A stretch of 64,000 nt of DNA from Streptomyces malaysiense (GTDB lineage: Bacteria > Actinomycetota > Actinomycetes > Streptomycetales > Streptomycetaceae), in assembly GCF_000980885.2 (NCBI RefSeq), contig NZ_LBDA02000001.1, forward strand, positions 110,091-174,090, read 5' to 3'. Shown piece by piece: positions 9,282 to 16,587 of this stretch. Positions within the stretch are counted from its first letter, which is position 1. Each line of letters starts with the position of its first letter. Below the pieces are notes generated by a model. The model saw nothing but the letters and a program-made list of their open reading frames with translations, was not told the DNA's origin and made no database searches. Both the position numbers and the translations under genes were made by a program.

Positions 9282-9327
9282 CTTAAGTGAATTCCGGGGT
9301 TACCCGCGCGACCGCGGCGCCGGCCGC

Positions 9328-10089
9328 TCAGACGTGACGCGGCGCCGTCTCCAGCTGCTGCACCACCCGCCACAGCGGGGCGTCCCGGCGCGTGACGAGG
9401 ACCAGTACGTCGTCGGGGCGCGGGGAGTCCTCGGCGTCCGGCGCGGACCCGGGCCGCACGGGGGTACGGCCGTCCGGCGCGGACGCCGTCTCCTGCGGAC
9501 GCCCGAACTCCCTCTGCACATAGCCCAGCGCGCGGTCCAGCGCGGCGACCGCGTCGCCGGTCCCGTCCGAACGCAGCCAGGAGCGCAGCGCGTTGTTGTG
9601 CGCGGCGACCACCGCGGCCGCGATCACATCGGCCCGCAGCGTGCCGTCGGGGTGCCCGGCGAACCGGCCGCGCAGATATCCGGCCATCGCGCGCTCGTAG
9701 CGCCACACCACCGAGAGTTCCGACGCCCGCAGGCCCGGCACCTTCCGGGTGAGGCGATAGCGCTGCACGGAGAACGCCGGGCTCTCCGCGTACATGTGCA
9801 GCACCATCCGGGCCGAGTCGCACACCCGCCGCACCGGCTCGCACTCCTCGCCGCCCGCCGCGAGGAAGGCCGTCATGTCGGCGAGACAGCGCTCGTGGTC
9901 CGGGAAGACCACGTCCTCCTTGGCGGGGAAGTAACGGAAGAAGGAACGCCGGCCGACTCCGGCCAGGGCCACGATGTCGTCCACCGTGGTCTGCTCGTAG
10001 CCGTGTTCCGAGAAGAGCCGGAAGGCCGCCGCGACCAGGGCGTCCCGCATCGGCGGTTTGGCGGCCGGCGCCGCGCTGCTGGAGCTCAT
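9328..10089 (-). CDS. TetR-family transcriptional regulator
   Basis: This 253-residue repressor-type regulator has a helix-turn-helix at residues ~17-63 (ALVAAAFRLFSEHGYEQTTV, then DDIVALAGVGRRSFFRYFPAKED). The divergent all-helical ligand domain follows. It has ~45 extra C-terminal residues (PDGRTPVRPGSAPDAEDSP, then a VLVLVTRRDAPLWRVVQQLE segment) not usual for the family. It sits between a CoA-transferase gene and a DUF35 gene on the same strand. Repeated CACTCAGTG sites lie upstream of it and of the DUF35 gene. Autoregulation and an acyl-CoA or organic-acid ligand are inferences from context. Confidence 0.9.
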   Translation of the reverse strand: MSSSSAAPAAKPPMRDALVAAAFRLFSEHGYEQTTVDDIVALAGVGRRSFFRYFPAKEDVVFPDHERCLADMTAFLAAGGEECEPVRRVCDSARMVLHMYAESPAFSVQRYRLTRKVPGLRASELSVVWRYERAMAGYLRGRFAGHPDGTLRADVIAAAVVAAHNNALRSWLRSDGTGDAVAALDRALGYVQREFGRPQETASAPDGRTPVRPGSAPDAEDSPRPDDVLVLVTRRDAPLWRVVQQLETAPRHV

Positions 10090-10404
10090 GGACGGGAACG
10101 TAGCACCCGGATCGACAATGTGACACTCAGTGCAGCAACTGTGGAGATCCGAGGGAACTGAGTGCTGTGCGAAAGGTGCGCTCGGACATCGGAGTGATCA
10201 TATTGACGGGAAACGGTCGCCACAGCCGTGGGCGTGGAGCGAGTGACCCGAAATCAGGCTCGGACCACCGTCCAGGAGGGAGCCCCGTGCGAGCCTCCGC
10301 GTCGCCGAACCGGCGGACGGACCCGGCGTCCCCGCCGTCACCTCGTGCCGCGCCGTCGAGACGCCGGCATCCCGCTGCGCCGCATCGCCGAACGCGCCGC
10401 CCGG
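10090..10404. other. regulatory intergenic region upstream of the TetR gene
   Basis: These 315 bp hold no credible gene. The part next to the TetR start has two operator-like sites at 10122-10166. The rest is GC-rich sequence with Arg/Pro-rich shadow frames that run antisense into the CoA-transferase gene. Confidence 0.5.
10122..10166. promoter_or_regulatory. paired operator-like sites upstream of the TetR gene
   Basis: GACACTCAGTGCA (core 10124-10132) and, inverted, GGAACTGAGTGCT (10154-10166) lie 33-77 bp upstream of the TetR start. They share the CACTCAGTG core seen upstream of the DUF35 gene. The placement is right for autoregulation. Confidence 0.6.
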
Positions 10405-11565
10405 TCAGGAGTCGAGCCAGTCGGCGATCTCGTCGGTGTGCTCGCCGAGGCGGGGCGGCCGGTGGTCGTAGCGGGGCGGGGTACGGGACAGCGAGATCGG
10501 GTTGGCGACCAGGTCCAGGGTCGCCCCGTCGTCCCCGTCCACGGAGGCGCGGGGGGCGAGGCCCAGCCGTTCGGCGAGGGCGAAGGCCCCGCCGATGTCG
10601 TTGACCGGACCGCACGGGACGCCGAGCGGTGTGAGGTGCTCGAACCACTCGGCGGCGGTCCGAGCCGCCAGCAACTCCGACAGTTTTGCGGCCAGTTCGT
10701 CGACATGGGCCACCCGCTCGGCGTTGCCGGCGAAACGCGCGTCGTCGGCCAGCTCCGGGGCGCCGACGCCCTGGCACAGAGCCGCGAACTGGCGGTCGTT
10801 GCCGACGGCGATCACCAGCGGCCGGTCCTTGGCCCGGTACACCTCGTACGGGGCGATCGACGGATGCCGGTTGCCCATGATGCCCGGCACCCGGCCGGCC
10901 AGGGTGTATCCGGCGGACTGGTTGACCAGGCCCGACAGCAGGGTCGTCAGCAGATCGACCTCGATGAGCTGCCCCTCGCCGGTCGCCTCCCGGTGCCGCA
11001 GCGCGGCCAGCACCCCGACCGCGGCGTGCAGCCCGGTCAGCACGTCCACCACCGCCACCCCGGTCTTCACCGGCTCCCCGGGCGCGGACCCGGTGACACT
11101 CATCAGCCCGCCCACGGCCTGGATCAGCAGGTCGTACCCGGGCAGCGCGGCCCCCGGTCCGGACCCGAAACCGGTGATCGAGCAGTACACGATGCCCGGG
11201 TTGCCGGCGCACACCTCGTCGTAGCCGAGCCCGTACTTCCGCAGCGTCCCCGGCCGGAAGTTCTCGAACAGCACATCCGCGCGGCGCGCCAGTTCGACGG
11301 CACGGCGCCGGTCGGCCTCCGCACGCAGATCGAGAGCGACCGAGCGCTTGTTGCGGTTGACGGACAGGAAATAGGTGGCCTCGCCGTGCGCGTGCGGCGG
11401 CCCCCACGCACGGGTGTCGTCACCGCCCGCCGGATGCTCGACCTTGATCACATCGGCGCCCAGGTCGGCGAGGAGCATCGTCGCGTACGGCGCCGCGAGC
11501 ACCCGCCCGAAGTCGGCGACGAGAACACCGCTCAGCGGCAGCGGCACATCGGCTCCACCCGTCAC
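10405..11565 (-). CDS. family III CoA-transferase (CaiB/BaiF)
   Basis: This 386-residue cytoplasmic enzyme moves CoA between carboxylic acids. The N-terminus GVLVADFGRVLAAPYATMLL and ADVIKVEHPAGGDDTR, then NRNKRSVALDL and ENFRPGTLRKYGLGYD, are classic for the family. The probable catalytic Asp is Asp174 in GVAVVDVLTGLHAAVG, matching the formyl-CoA transferase Asp that forms the acyl-anhydride. The GTG start at 11565 is preceded by GGGAGGTAGGAC. Downstream genes on the same strand are the TetR and DUF35 genes. The donor and acceptor acids are unknown. Confidence 0.92.
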   Translation of the reverse strand: MTGGADVPLPLSGVLVADFGRVLAAPYATMLLADLGADVIKVEHPAGGDDTRAWGPPHAHGEATYFLSVNRNKRSVALDLRAEADRRRAVELARRADVLFENFRPGTLRKYGLGYDEVCAGNPGIVYCSITGFGSGPGAALPGYDLLIQAVGGLMSVTGSAPGEPVKTGVAVVDVLTGLHAAVGVLAALRHREATGEGQLIEVDLLTTLLSGLVNQSAGYTLAGRVPGIMGNRHPSIAPYEVYRAKDRPLVIAVGNDRQFAALCQGVGAPELADDARFAGNAERVAHVDELAAKLSELLAARTAAEWFEHLTPLGVPCGPVNDIGGAFALAERLGLAPRASVDGDDGATLDLVANPISLSRTPPRYDHRPPRLGEHTDEIADWLDS

Positions 11566-11983
11566 GTCCTACCTCCCGAGCCGTGCGGATTCCCGGTGGT
11601 CCGGGGCCGCCGGACCACTCCGGCCCGGCCGAGGCGGCCATTGTGGGGGTGGCCGGCCCTTCGGCGCACTGGACGAAATGGCCTGCTCCCGGGGGTCGGG
11701 GTGCGCCGGTCTGTCGATGGCGCGGGGCCTTCGGGCCGGCCCTCGTCCCCCTGCTGCCCTCGCTCCCCATACCGCCCTCGCTCCCCACGCTGCCCTCGCC
11801 CCCTCCGCCCGGGTCACACCGACGGCGCCGCGCCCCCCCCCCCGCCGTGCACCGGGGGTCGGGGTACCGGAGCGCGGCGAGGTGGAACCCCGGGTGATCG
11901 AAAGCGCGTCAACTGCCAGGCGTAACCTTTCTGCGCCCGATCCGCCCCGCCCGTCGACCCCAGCGCCGCCCAAGGAGAACCGC
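11566..11983. other. intergenic region with an 11-C homopolymer
   Basis: These 418 bp separate the CoA-transferase and the ATP-grasp gene (divergent). Visible structure: a pyrimidine-rich segment with two CCCTCGCTCCCCA copies at about 11756-11785, and an uninterrupted run of 11 C at about 11833-11843. The remainder should contain two promoters. No gene is supported. Confidence 0.5.
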
Positions 11984-12826
11984 ATGCCCGCCGCTCGCCC
12001 CCGTGTCCTCTACGTCACCGACCTGGCGTACCAGGCCCGCGGGCGCCGCTACTGCGACGAGGACATCTTCCTCACCTCCCGGCTGCGCGCCCATTTCGAC
12101 CTCGCCCTGTGCCATCCGCTGGACACGGCGGCACTCATGGACGGCCACGACGCCGTCGTCGTCCGCAACAGCGGCCCCGTCCTCGGCTACCAGCGGGCCT
12201 ACGACGCCTTCCGCGCGCGGGCGCTGGAACACGGCAGCCGTGTGTACAACCCGCTCACCGGCAAGGCCGACATGGCCGGCAAGCAGTACCTCCTCGACCT
12301 GACCGCCGCCGGGTACCCGGTCATCCCGACCGTCGACCGCCTTGCCGACCTGCACCGGCTGCCGCCCGCGCACCGCTACGTGGTCAAGCCCAGGCTCGGC
12401 GCGGACTCCCTCGGCCTGCGCATCGTCCCCGCCACCCGCCTCGACACCCACGCGGGGGACGACGTCCTCATCCAGCCGCACATCGACTTCGCCTACGAGG
12501 TCTCCTTCTACTTCGTGGACGACGACTTCCAGTACGCCCTCTACGCCCCCGACCCGCGCCGCCGCTGGGAGCTGAAGCCGTACGCGGCGACCGCCGCCGA
12601 CCTGGAGTTCGCCCGGCGCTTCATCGACTGGAACGAACTCGGCCACGGCATCCAGCGGGTCGACGCCTGCCGGGCCCCCGACGACGGCCTCCTGCTGGTC
12701 GAACTGGAGGACCTCAACCCCTACCTGTCGCTGGAGGCCCTGCCGGAGCGGGACAGGGACGCCTTCGTGGGCGCGTTCACGGCGTCCCTGAGCCGGTTCG
12801 TGCGGGGGGCGGTCAGCGCGATGTGA
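11984..12826 (+). CDS. ATP-grasp family protein, orphan
   Basis: This 280-residue protein has an AAGGAG site 8 nt before the ATG. The core is RimK/glutathione-synthetase-like. Residues ~128-145 read RYVVKPRLGADSLGLRIV, the ATP-binding strand with Lys, and near the C-terminus LLLVELEDLNPYLSLEAL supplies acidic and Asn metal ligands. The N-terminal ~110 residues form a pre-ATP-grasp domain (PRVLYVTDLAYQARGRRYCDED). ATP-grasp enzymes ligate a carboxylate to an amine or thiol via an acyl-phosphate; no partner or peptide substrate gene is adjacent. The 3' end overlaps the convergent lyase gene by 14 bp. Confidence 0.8.
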   Translation: MPAARPRVLYVTDLAYQARGRRYCDEDIFLTSRLRAHFDLALCHPLDTAALMDGHDAVVVRNSGPVLGYQRAYDAFRARALEHGSRVYNPLTGKADMAGKQYLLDLTAAGYPVIPTVDRLADLHRLPPAHRYVVKPRLGADSLGLRIVPATRLDTHAGDDVLIQPHIDFAYEVSFYFVDDDFQYALYAPDPRRRWELKPYAATAADLEFARRFIDWNELGHGIQRVDACRAPDDGLLLVELEDLNPYLSLEALPERDRDAFVGAFTASLSRFVRGAVSAM

Positions 12827-15236
12827 CGCCGATCAGCTGGCTGACTCCGGCCGTGCCGGCGAGGTCGCCGAAGGTCAGGGTGAGGGACTCGCCGGTCTCG
12901 GCCGAAGCGAGCGTGGCCGGGGCCGAGACGACCGAGGTGACCGGACGCCGCCAGGTCAGGGTCAGACCCGTGCGCGTCAGTGTCGGATCGCTCACGGCGA
13001 TCACCGCGGTACCGTCCCCCCGCTCGCTGATCATCACGGAACACGGATCGCTCGCCGTGAGCGATCCGACCGTTCCGCCGGACCAGAAGTTCACCCCGGT
13101 GAAGCCGAGCGAACGGACCGAAACGCCCTGCTGACCGTCCGCGTTGGCCGATACGGTCAGCCAGTGCCGGTCCGCCGACCGTGCGCGCGTTCGCGCGGCG
13201 CTCGCGCCCGGCATGAGCAGATAGGAGTACGAGGCGTCCACCGGATCGGTGCCGTGATCGACGTACATCGTCAGGTACTTCCTGGTCAACACGGCGGTCG
13301 AGCCGGCCGTGTTGATCGAGCTCCAACTGCCCTCGCGCGCCTCGCGCAGCGCCCGTACCGTCGCGCCCCCGGGAAAGACATAGCCGCCGTGCCCGCCGAT
13401 GTGCGCCCAGCCGGTGCCTTCGAGCGTCTGCGACCAGGGGTACCCCGCCGGTTCCGCGCCGCCGTCCACCGTGAACGTCGCGCCGCCGGCCGCGCCGAGG
13501 TTGCGGTTCTCGATCGTCGTCTCCACGGTCGTGCCGTCGGTGCAGGAGATGCCGGCGCCGAGGCAGACCACCGTGTCGTCCAGGAAGAACCACGACTTCC
13601 TCGCGACCAGTGTCGACCGGAGGCCCTTGAGGTACTGCCCGACCGCGGCCCGGCGGCCGTCCGTCGCGCCGCCCACCCAGTTCACGTCCGGTCTGGCCGC
13701 GCCCCAGTCGCCGCCCGCACCGTCGGCCAGGGCCTTGCGCGAGACGGTCGTACCGGGGAGCCGGCAGGGGTCGACGGTGGGCCAGAAGGCGTCGCTGTAC
13801 TGGTCGTCGGCGAAGGTGCCGCCCCACCAGTACAGCATCCCGGAACCGGTGTGCCAGCCGCGCGGGTTCTCGCCGTTGCCGCACTCGTAGTAAGCGATCC
13901 GCTCGCTCGCCATGCTCAGCGAGGCCGCCCAGCCGGGCCGGCGGTGCGTGGCCCGTGCCATGGCCGGGAACAGCCGGTGCCCGGTCGGCTCCGGGACCGC
14001 CCGCACCGTCGTATCGTCCTCGACCTCCTGGAGCCGGGCCAGGTTCGGCAGGCTGAGCACCGGGTCCGCGAGCGGCGGACGGTACCGGTCGCGCCGCATC
14101 CAGCCCTTCACCAGAGCGCGCCAGCGCGCGTTCCGCGCCGCGCCCGCGCCCTGGCCGAGCAGCACGATGGCGGCGAGGACGGGGTGCCCGCGCAGGTGGT
14201 CGTCCTGCTGTACGCCCGCCGGGTCATCGGCGGACAGGCCCCGGCTGACCGCGCGGCCCGCGACGCCGTCCATGACCAGGCCGTTGTACAGGAACGGCGC
14301 CCAGGCCCTCTCGACCGAGTCGAACACGGCCGTCCGGTTCTCGTCCGTCACCTCCCAGTTCGACCCGGCCAGCAGCGCGAACAGCATGCCGAGACCGCCC
14401 AGGAACACCGAACCGTACGAGCCCGTGTACGGCACCCAGGTGTGCTGGACGAACGAGCCGTCGGCGTACAGGCCGTCACCCGAGGAGACGTAGGGGAAGA
14501 CGGGGGACAGGGCGTCCCGGGCCAGTGCCACCTTCGCCGCGTCCGCCCCGACCACCCCGCGCAGCGCCAGCACCCGGCACAGATCGACCCGGTTGGCGCC
14601 GGTGCTCGTACCGCTGTAGTCCGACACCGCCGAGTCGGGAACGAACTGGTCCACCGCCGCCAGGTACCCGGCGAGTCGGTCGGCCGGCAACGCGTCGTGG
14701 AGCAGCACGCACGTGTCCAGGAGTGCCTGCGGGGCGCCGATCTGCCAGCTCCACCAGTTGCCGTAACGGGCCCGGCCGGCGTGGTACACGTCGTCGTGGA
14801 GGTGGCCGAGGCCGGTGACGACGGCGTCGCGCAGGTTCGCGTCACCGGTGAGACCGGTGCCCGGCTGGCCGTACGCCTGCGCGAGAGTGCTCAGCCGGGT
14901 GTAACTGGTGCTCATGTTGCCCGAGCAGACGTACGATCCCGGGTCCGTGCCCGGATCCGGTTCGGCGTACGGGAGGTCCGGCCACAGGGCCCCGGCCGTC
15001 GGCGACATCGAGGCGAGGTACCGTCGCGCCGTTCCGCCCAGGCCGGCCAGGCGGGAGGCGAAGGGCTCGGCGGCGGGGTCGAAGCCCTCGCCGAGGATCA
15101 GGGTGCGCCACTTGGACCGCAGGGCGGTGAACTCGTCCGGCACGGCGGAGGCGGGGGAGGGGGTGCCCAGTCCCAGGGCGGCGGCGGTGCCGGAGCAGAC
15201 GGCCAGGAAACCACGACGTGACCGAGGAGTCGTCAT
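12813..15236 (-). CDS. secreted polysaccharide lyase family 8 (hyaluronate/chondroitin/xanthan lyase-like)
   Basis: This 807-residue exported enzyme cleaves uronic-acid polysaccharides by beta-elimination. A twin-arginine-type signal (SRRGFLAVCSGTAAALGLG) covers residues 1-32. The alpha/alpha toroid holds NWWSWQIGAPQALLDT at ~160-175. Asn215 (TGANRVD), His265 (SFVQHTWVPY) and Tyr274 have the 50- and 9-residue spacings of the PL8 catalytic Asn/His/Tyr. The C-terminal half is the beta-sandwich. The true substrate (hyaluronan, chondroitin or xanthan) is not decidable by eye. The ATG at 15236 follows CGCCGTC with only a weak ribosome site. Its stop overlaps the end of the ATP-grasp gene. Confidence 0.9.
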   Translation of the reverse strand: MTTPRSRRGFLAVCSGTAAALGLGTPSPASAVPDEFTALRSKWRTLILGEGFDPAAEPFASRLAGLGGTARRYLASMSPTAGALWPDLPYAEPDPGTDPGSYVCSGNMSTSYTRLSTLAQAYGQPGTGLTGDANLRDAVVTGLGHLHDDVYHAGRARYGNWWSWQIGAPQALLDTCVLLHDALPADRLAGYLAAVDQFVPDSAVSDYSGTSTGANRVDLCRVLALRGVVGADAAKVALARDALSPVFPYVSSGDGLYADGSFVQHTWVPYTGSYGSVFLGGLGMLFALLAGSNWEVTDENRTAVFDSVERAWAPFLYNGLVMDGVAGRAVSRGLSADDPAGVQQDDHLRGHPVLAAIVLLGQGAGAARNARWRALVKGWMRRDRYRPPLADPVLSLPNLARLQEVEDDTTVRAVPEPTGHRLFPAMARATHRRPGWAASLSMASERIAYYECGNGENPRGWHTGSGMLYWWGGTFADDQYSDAFWPTVDPCRLPGTTVSRKALADGAGGDWGAARPDVNWVGGATDGRRAAVGQYLKGLRSTLVARKSWFFLDDTVVCLGAGISCTDGTTVETTIENRNLGAAGGATFTVDGGAEPAGYPWSQTLEGTGWAHIGGHGGYVFPGGATVRALREAREGSWSSINTAGSTAVLTRKYLTMYVDHGTDPVDASYSYLLMPGASAARTRARSADRHWLTVSANADGQQGVSVRSLGFTGVNFWSGGTVGSLTASDPCSVMISERGDGTAVIAVSDPTLTRTGLTLTWRRPVTSVVSAPATLASAETGESLTLTFGDLAGTAGVSQLIGVTSR

Positions 15237-15467
15237 GACGGCGCTTTCTAGCACGCGCCCGCTCAGACGCTCAATAGGTGTGTTTTCGGACATCACTTGG
15301 GCATCCGGGTGTTCGGTCCAATGGCGAGGGCGAGTTGAGCCATTGGGGCGATTCGGTGGCGGCGCGCGGGGAACGCCGGACCACGGGACGACGAGTGCGC
15401 GAAACGATCGGCACGCGGGCACGGCACTCGCGGGCGACGGGTGCGGCGGCGGACGGAGCGGAGCGGT

Positions 15468-15971
15468 ATGGCGCGGGCGGAGGACGGTTTCCTGGGGCGG
15501 CTCGACCCCGACATGTGCGTGGTCACGGCCGCGGCCCGCGGTGAGCGGGCGGGCTGTCTGGTCGGCTTCGCCTCGCAGTGCTCCATCCGGCCACCCCGGT
15601 TCGCCGTGTGGCTGTCCAAGGTCAACCACACCTATCGAGTCGCCCGCGCCGCGCACTGCCTCGTCGTCCACCTGCTCACCCGCGACCAGCGCGCCCTCGC
15701 GGAACGCTTCGGCGGCGAGACCGGGGACGACACCGACAAGTTCGTCGGCCTCGACTGGGTGCCAGGACCTGACGGCGCGGTCGTCCTCGCGGACGCGGCG
15801 GCCTGGTTCGTCGGCGGCATCCTGCACCGCGTCGACGGCGGCGATCACGTCGGCTTCGTACTCGACCCCCTGGAGTGGGGCGGGGGAGCGGCGGGCCCCC
15901 TGTTGCGACTGTCCGACACGGCCGGCATCGAGGCCGGGCACCCAGTGGACCGACTTGCCGGCGGGTTCTGA
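15468..15971 (+). CDS. flavin reductase-like FMN-binding protein
   Basis: This 167-residue split-barrel protein of the flavin reductase family shows DMCVVTAAARGERAGCLVGF at the N-terminus, CSIRPPRFAVWLSKVNHTYR (FMN and NAD(P)H site region), and LVVHLLTRDQRALAERFGGETGDDTDKF cut by a characteristic DK(F) motif. Such proteins supply reduced FMN or reduce small substrates. It ends 13 bp before the SMI1/KNR4 gene, suggesting co-transcription. No cognate monooxygenase is adjacent. ATG at 15468; the ribosome site is weak. Confidence 0.82.
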   Translation: MARAEDGFLGRLDPDMCVVTAAARGERAGCLVGFASQCSIRPPRFAVWLSKVNHTYRVARAAHCLVVHLLTRDQRALAERFGGETGDDTDKFVGLDWVPGPDGAVVLADAAAWFVGGILHRVDGGDHVGFVLDPLEWGGGAAGPLLRLSDTAGIEAGHPVDRLAGGF

Positions 15972-15984
15972 CAGCATCGCGGTC

Positions 15985-16548
15985 ATGATCGATGTCGATG
16001 ACCTCGTGCAACGCGTCGCCGTCCGGGCCGCTGCGGACAACGAGGACCTTCCCGCACCGGTCGGGGCCGCGCGGATCGCGGAGGCCGAGGCGCGGCTGGG
16101 CTTCGCGCTGCATCCCCTGCTCGCGCGCCTGTACCGCGAGGTCGCTGACGGCGGCTTCGGCCCCGACTACCGTCTGCTGCCGCTGCTCGGTCCGGGCTCC
16201 AGCGTCGTCGGCGAATACCTCGCCCGGCGCGAGGAGTCCGTCTCGGCGGATCACCCGCAGTGGCCCGAAGGCGTCGTACCGATCCTGACCTGGGGCTGCG
16301 CCATGTACGCCGGTGTCGACTGCCGCGGCGAGGACGGCCAGGTCCTGCTCTTCGAACCGAACCCGTACAGCGGCGGGTCGTGGGCCCGGTGCTGGTTTCT
16401 CGACTCCGCCGGCATCGCGGCATGGCTGGAGACCTGGCTCGCGGGAACCGGCTGGTTCGACGAGGACGCCTGCGACAGGGACGACGTGGCCGAACCGCAG
16501 CCATGGGACCAGGCCGCGAGCCGCTTGTCGCGCGGCGCCTCAAGGTAG
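15985..16548 (+). CDS. SMI1/KNR4 family protein
   Basis: This 187-residue protein matches the SMI1/KNR4 (SUKH) fold: ARIAEAEARLGFALHPLLARLYREVADGGFG is the defining helix-turn segment, followed by LLPLLGPGSS and VPILTWGCAMYAGVDC. SUKH proteins often act as immunity proteins to secreted or contact-delivered toxins, but many in actinobacteria are stand-alone. No toxin gene is adjacent, so an immunity role is not supported here. It begins 13 bp after the flavin reductase. Confidence 0.82.
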   Translation: MIDVDDLVQRVAVRAAADNEDLPAPVGAARIAEAEARLGFALHPLLARLYREVADGGFGPDYRLLPLLGPGSSVVGEYLARREESVSADHPQWPEGVVPILTWGCAMYAGVDCRGEDGQVLLFEPNPYSGGSWARCWFLDSAGIAAWLETWLAGTGWFDEDACDRDDVAEPQPWDQAASRLSRGASR

Positions 16549-16587
16549 TTCCGTACGGCGGTGTGAGCCAACCGGTCAGGGGCAGGG

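Noticed and set aside
10228..11925. 565-codon open frame on the + strand
   Set aside because: It is antisense to the CoA-transferase and runs through non-coding DNA; the minus-strand family match is unambiguous.
13164..15221. 685-codon open frame on the + strand
   Set aside because: It lies wholly antisense to the PL8 lyase, is Arg/Pro/Gly-rich and shows no domain. It is a GC-driven shadow frame.
15985..16548. Immunity protein of a toxin system (SMI1/KNR4)
   Set aside because: No polymorphic toxin or secretion gene is adjacent; the flanks are a flavin reductase and a phosphatase.
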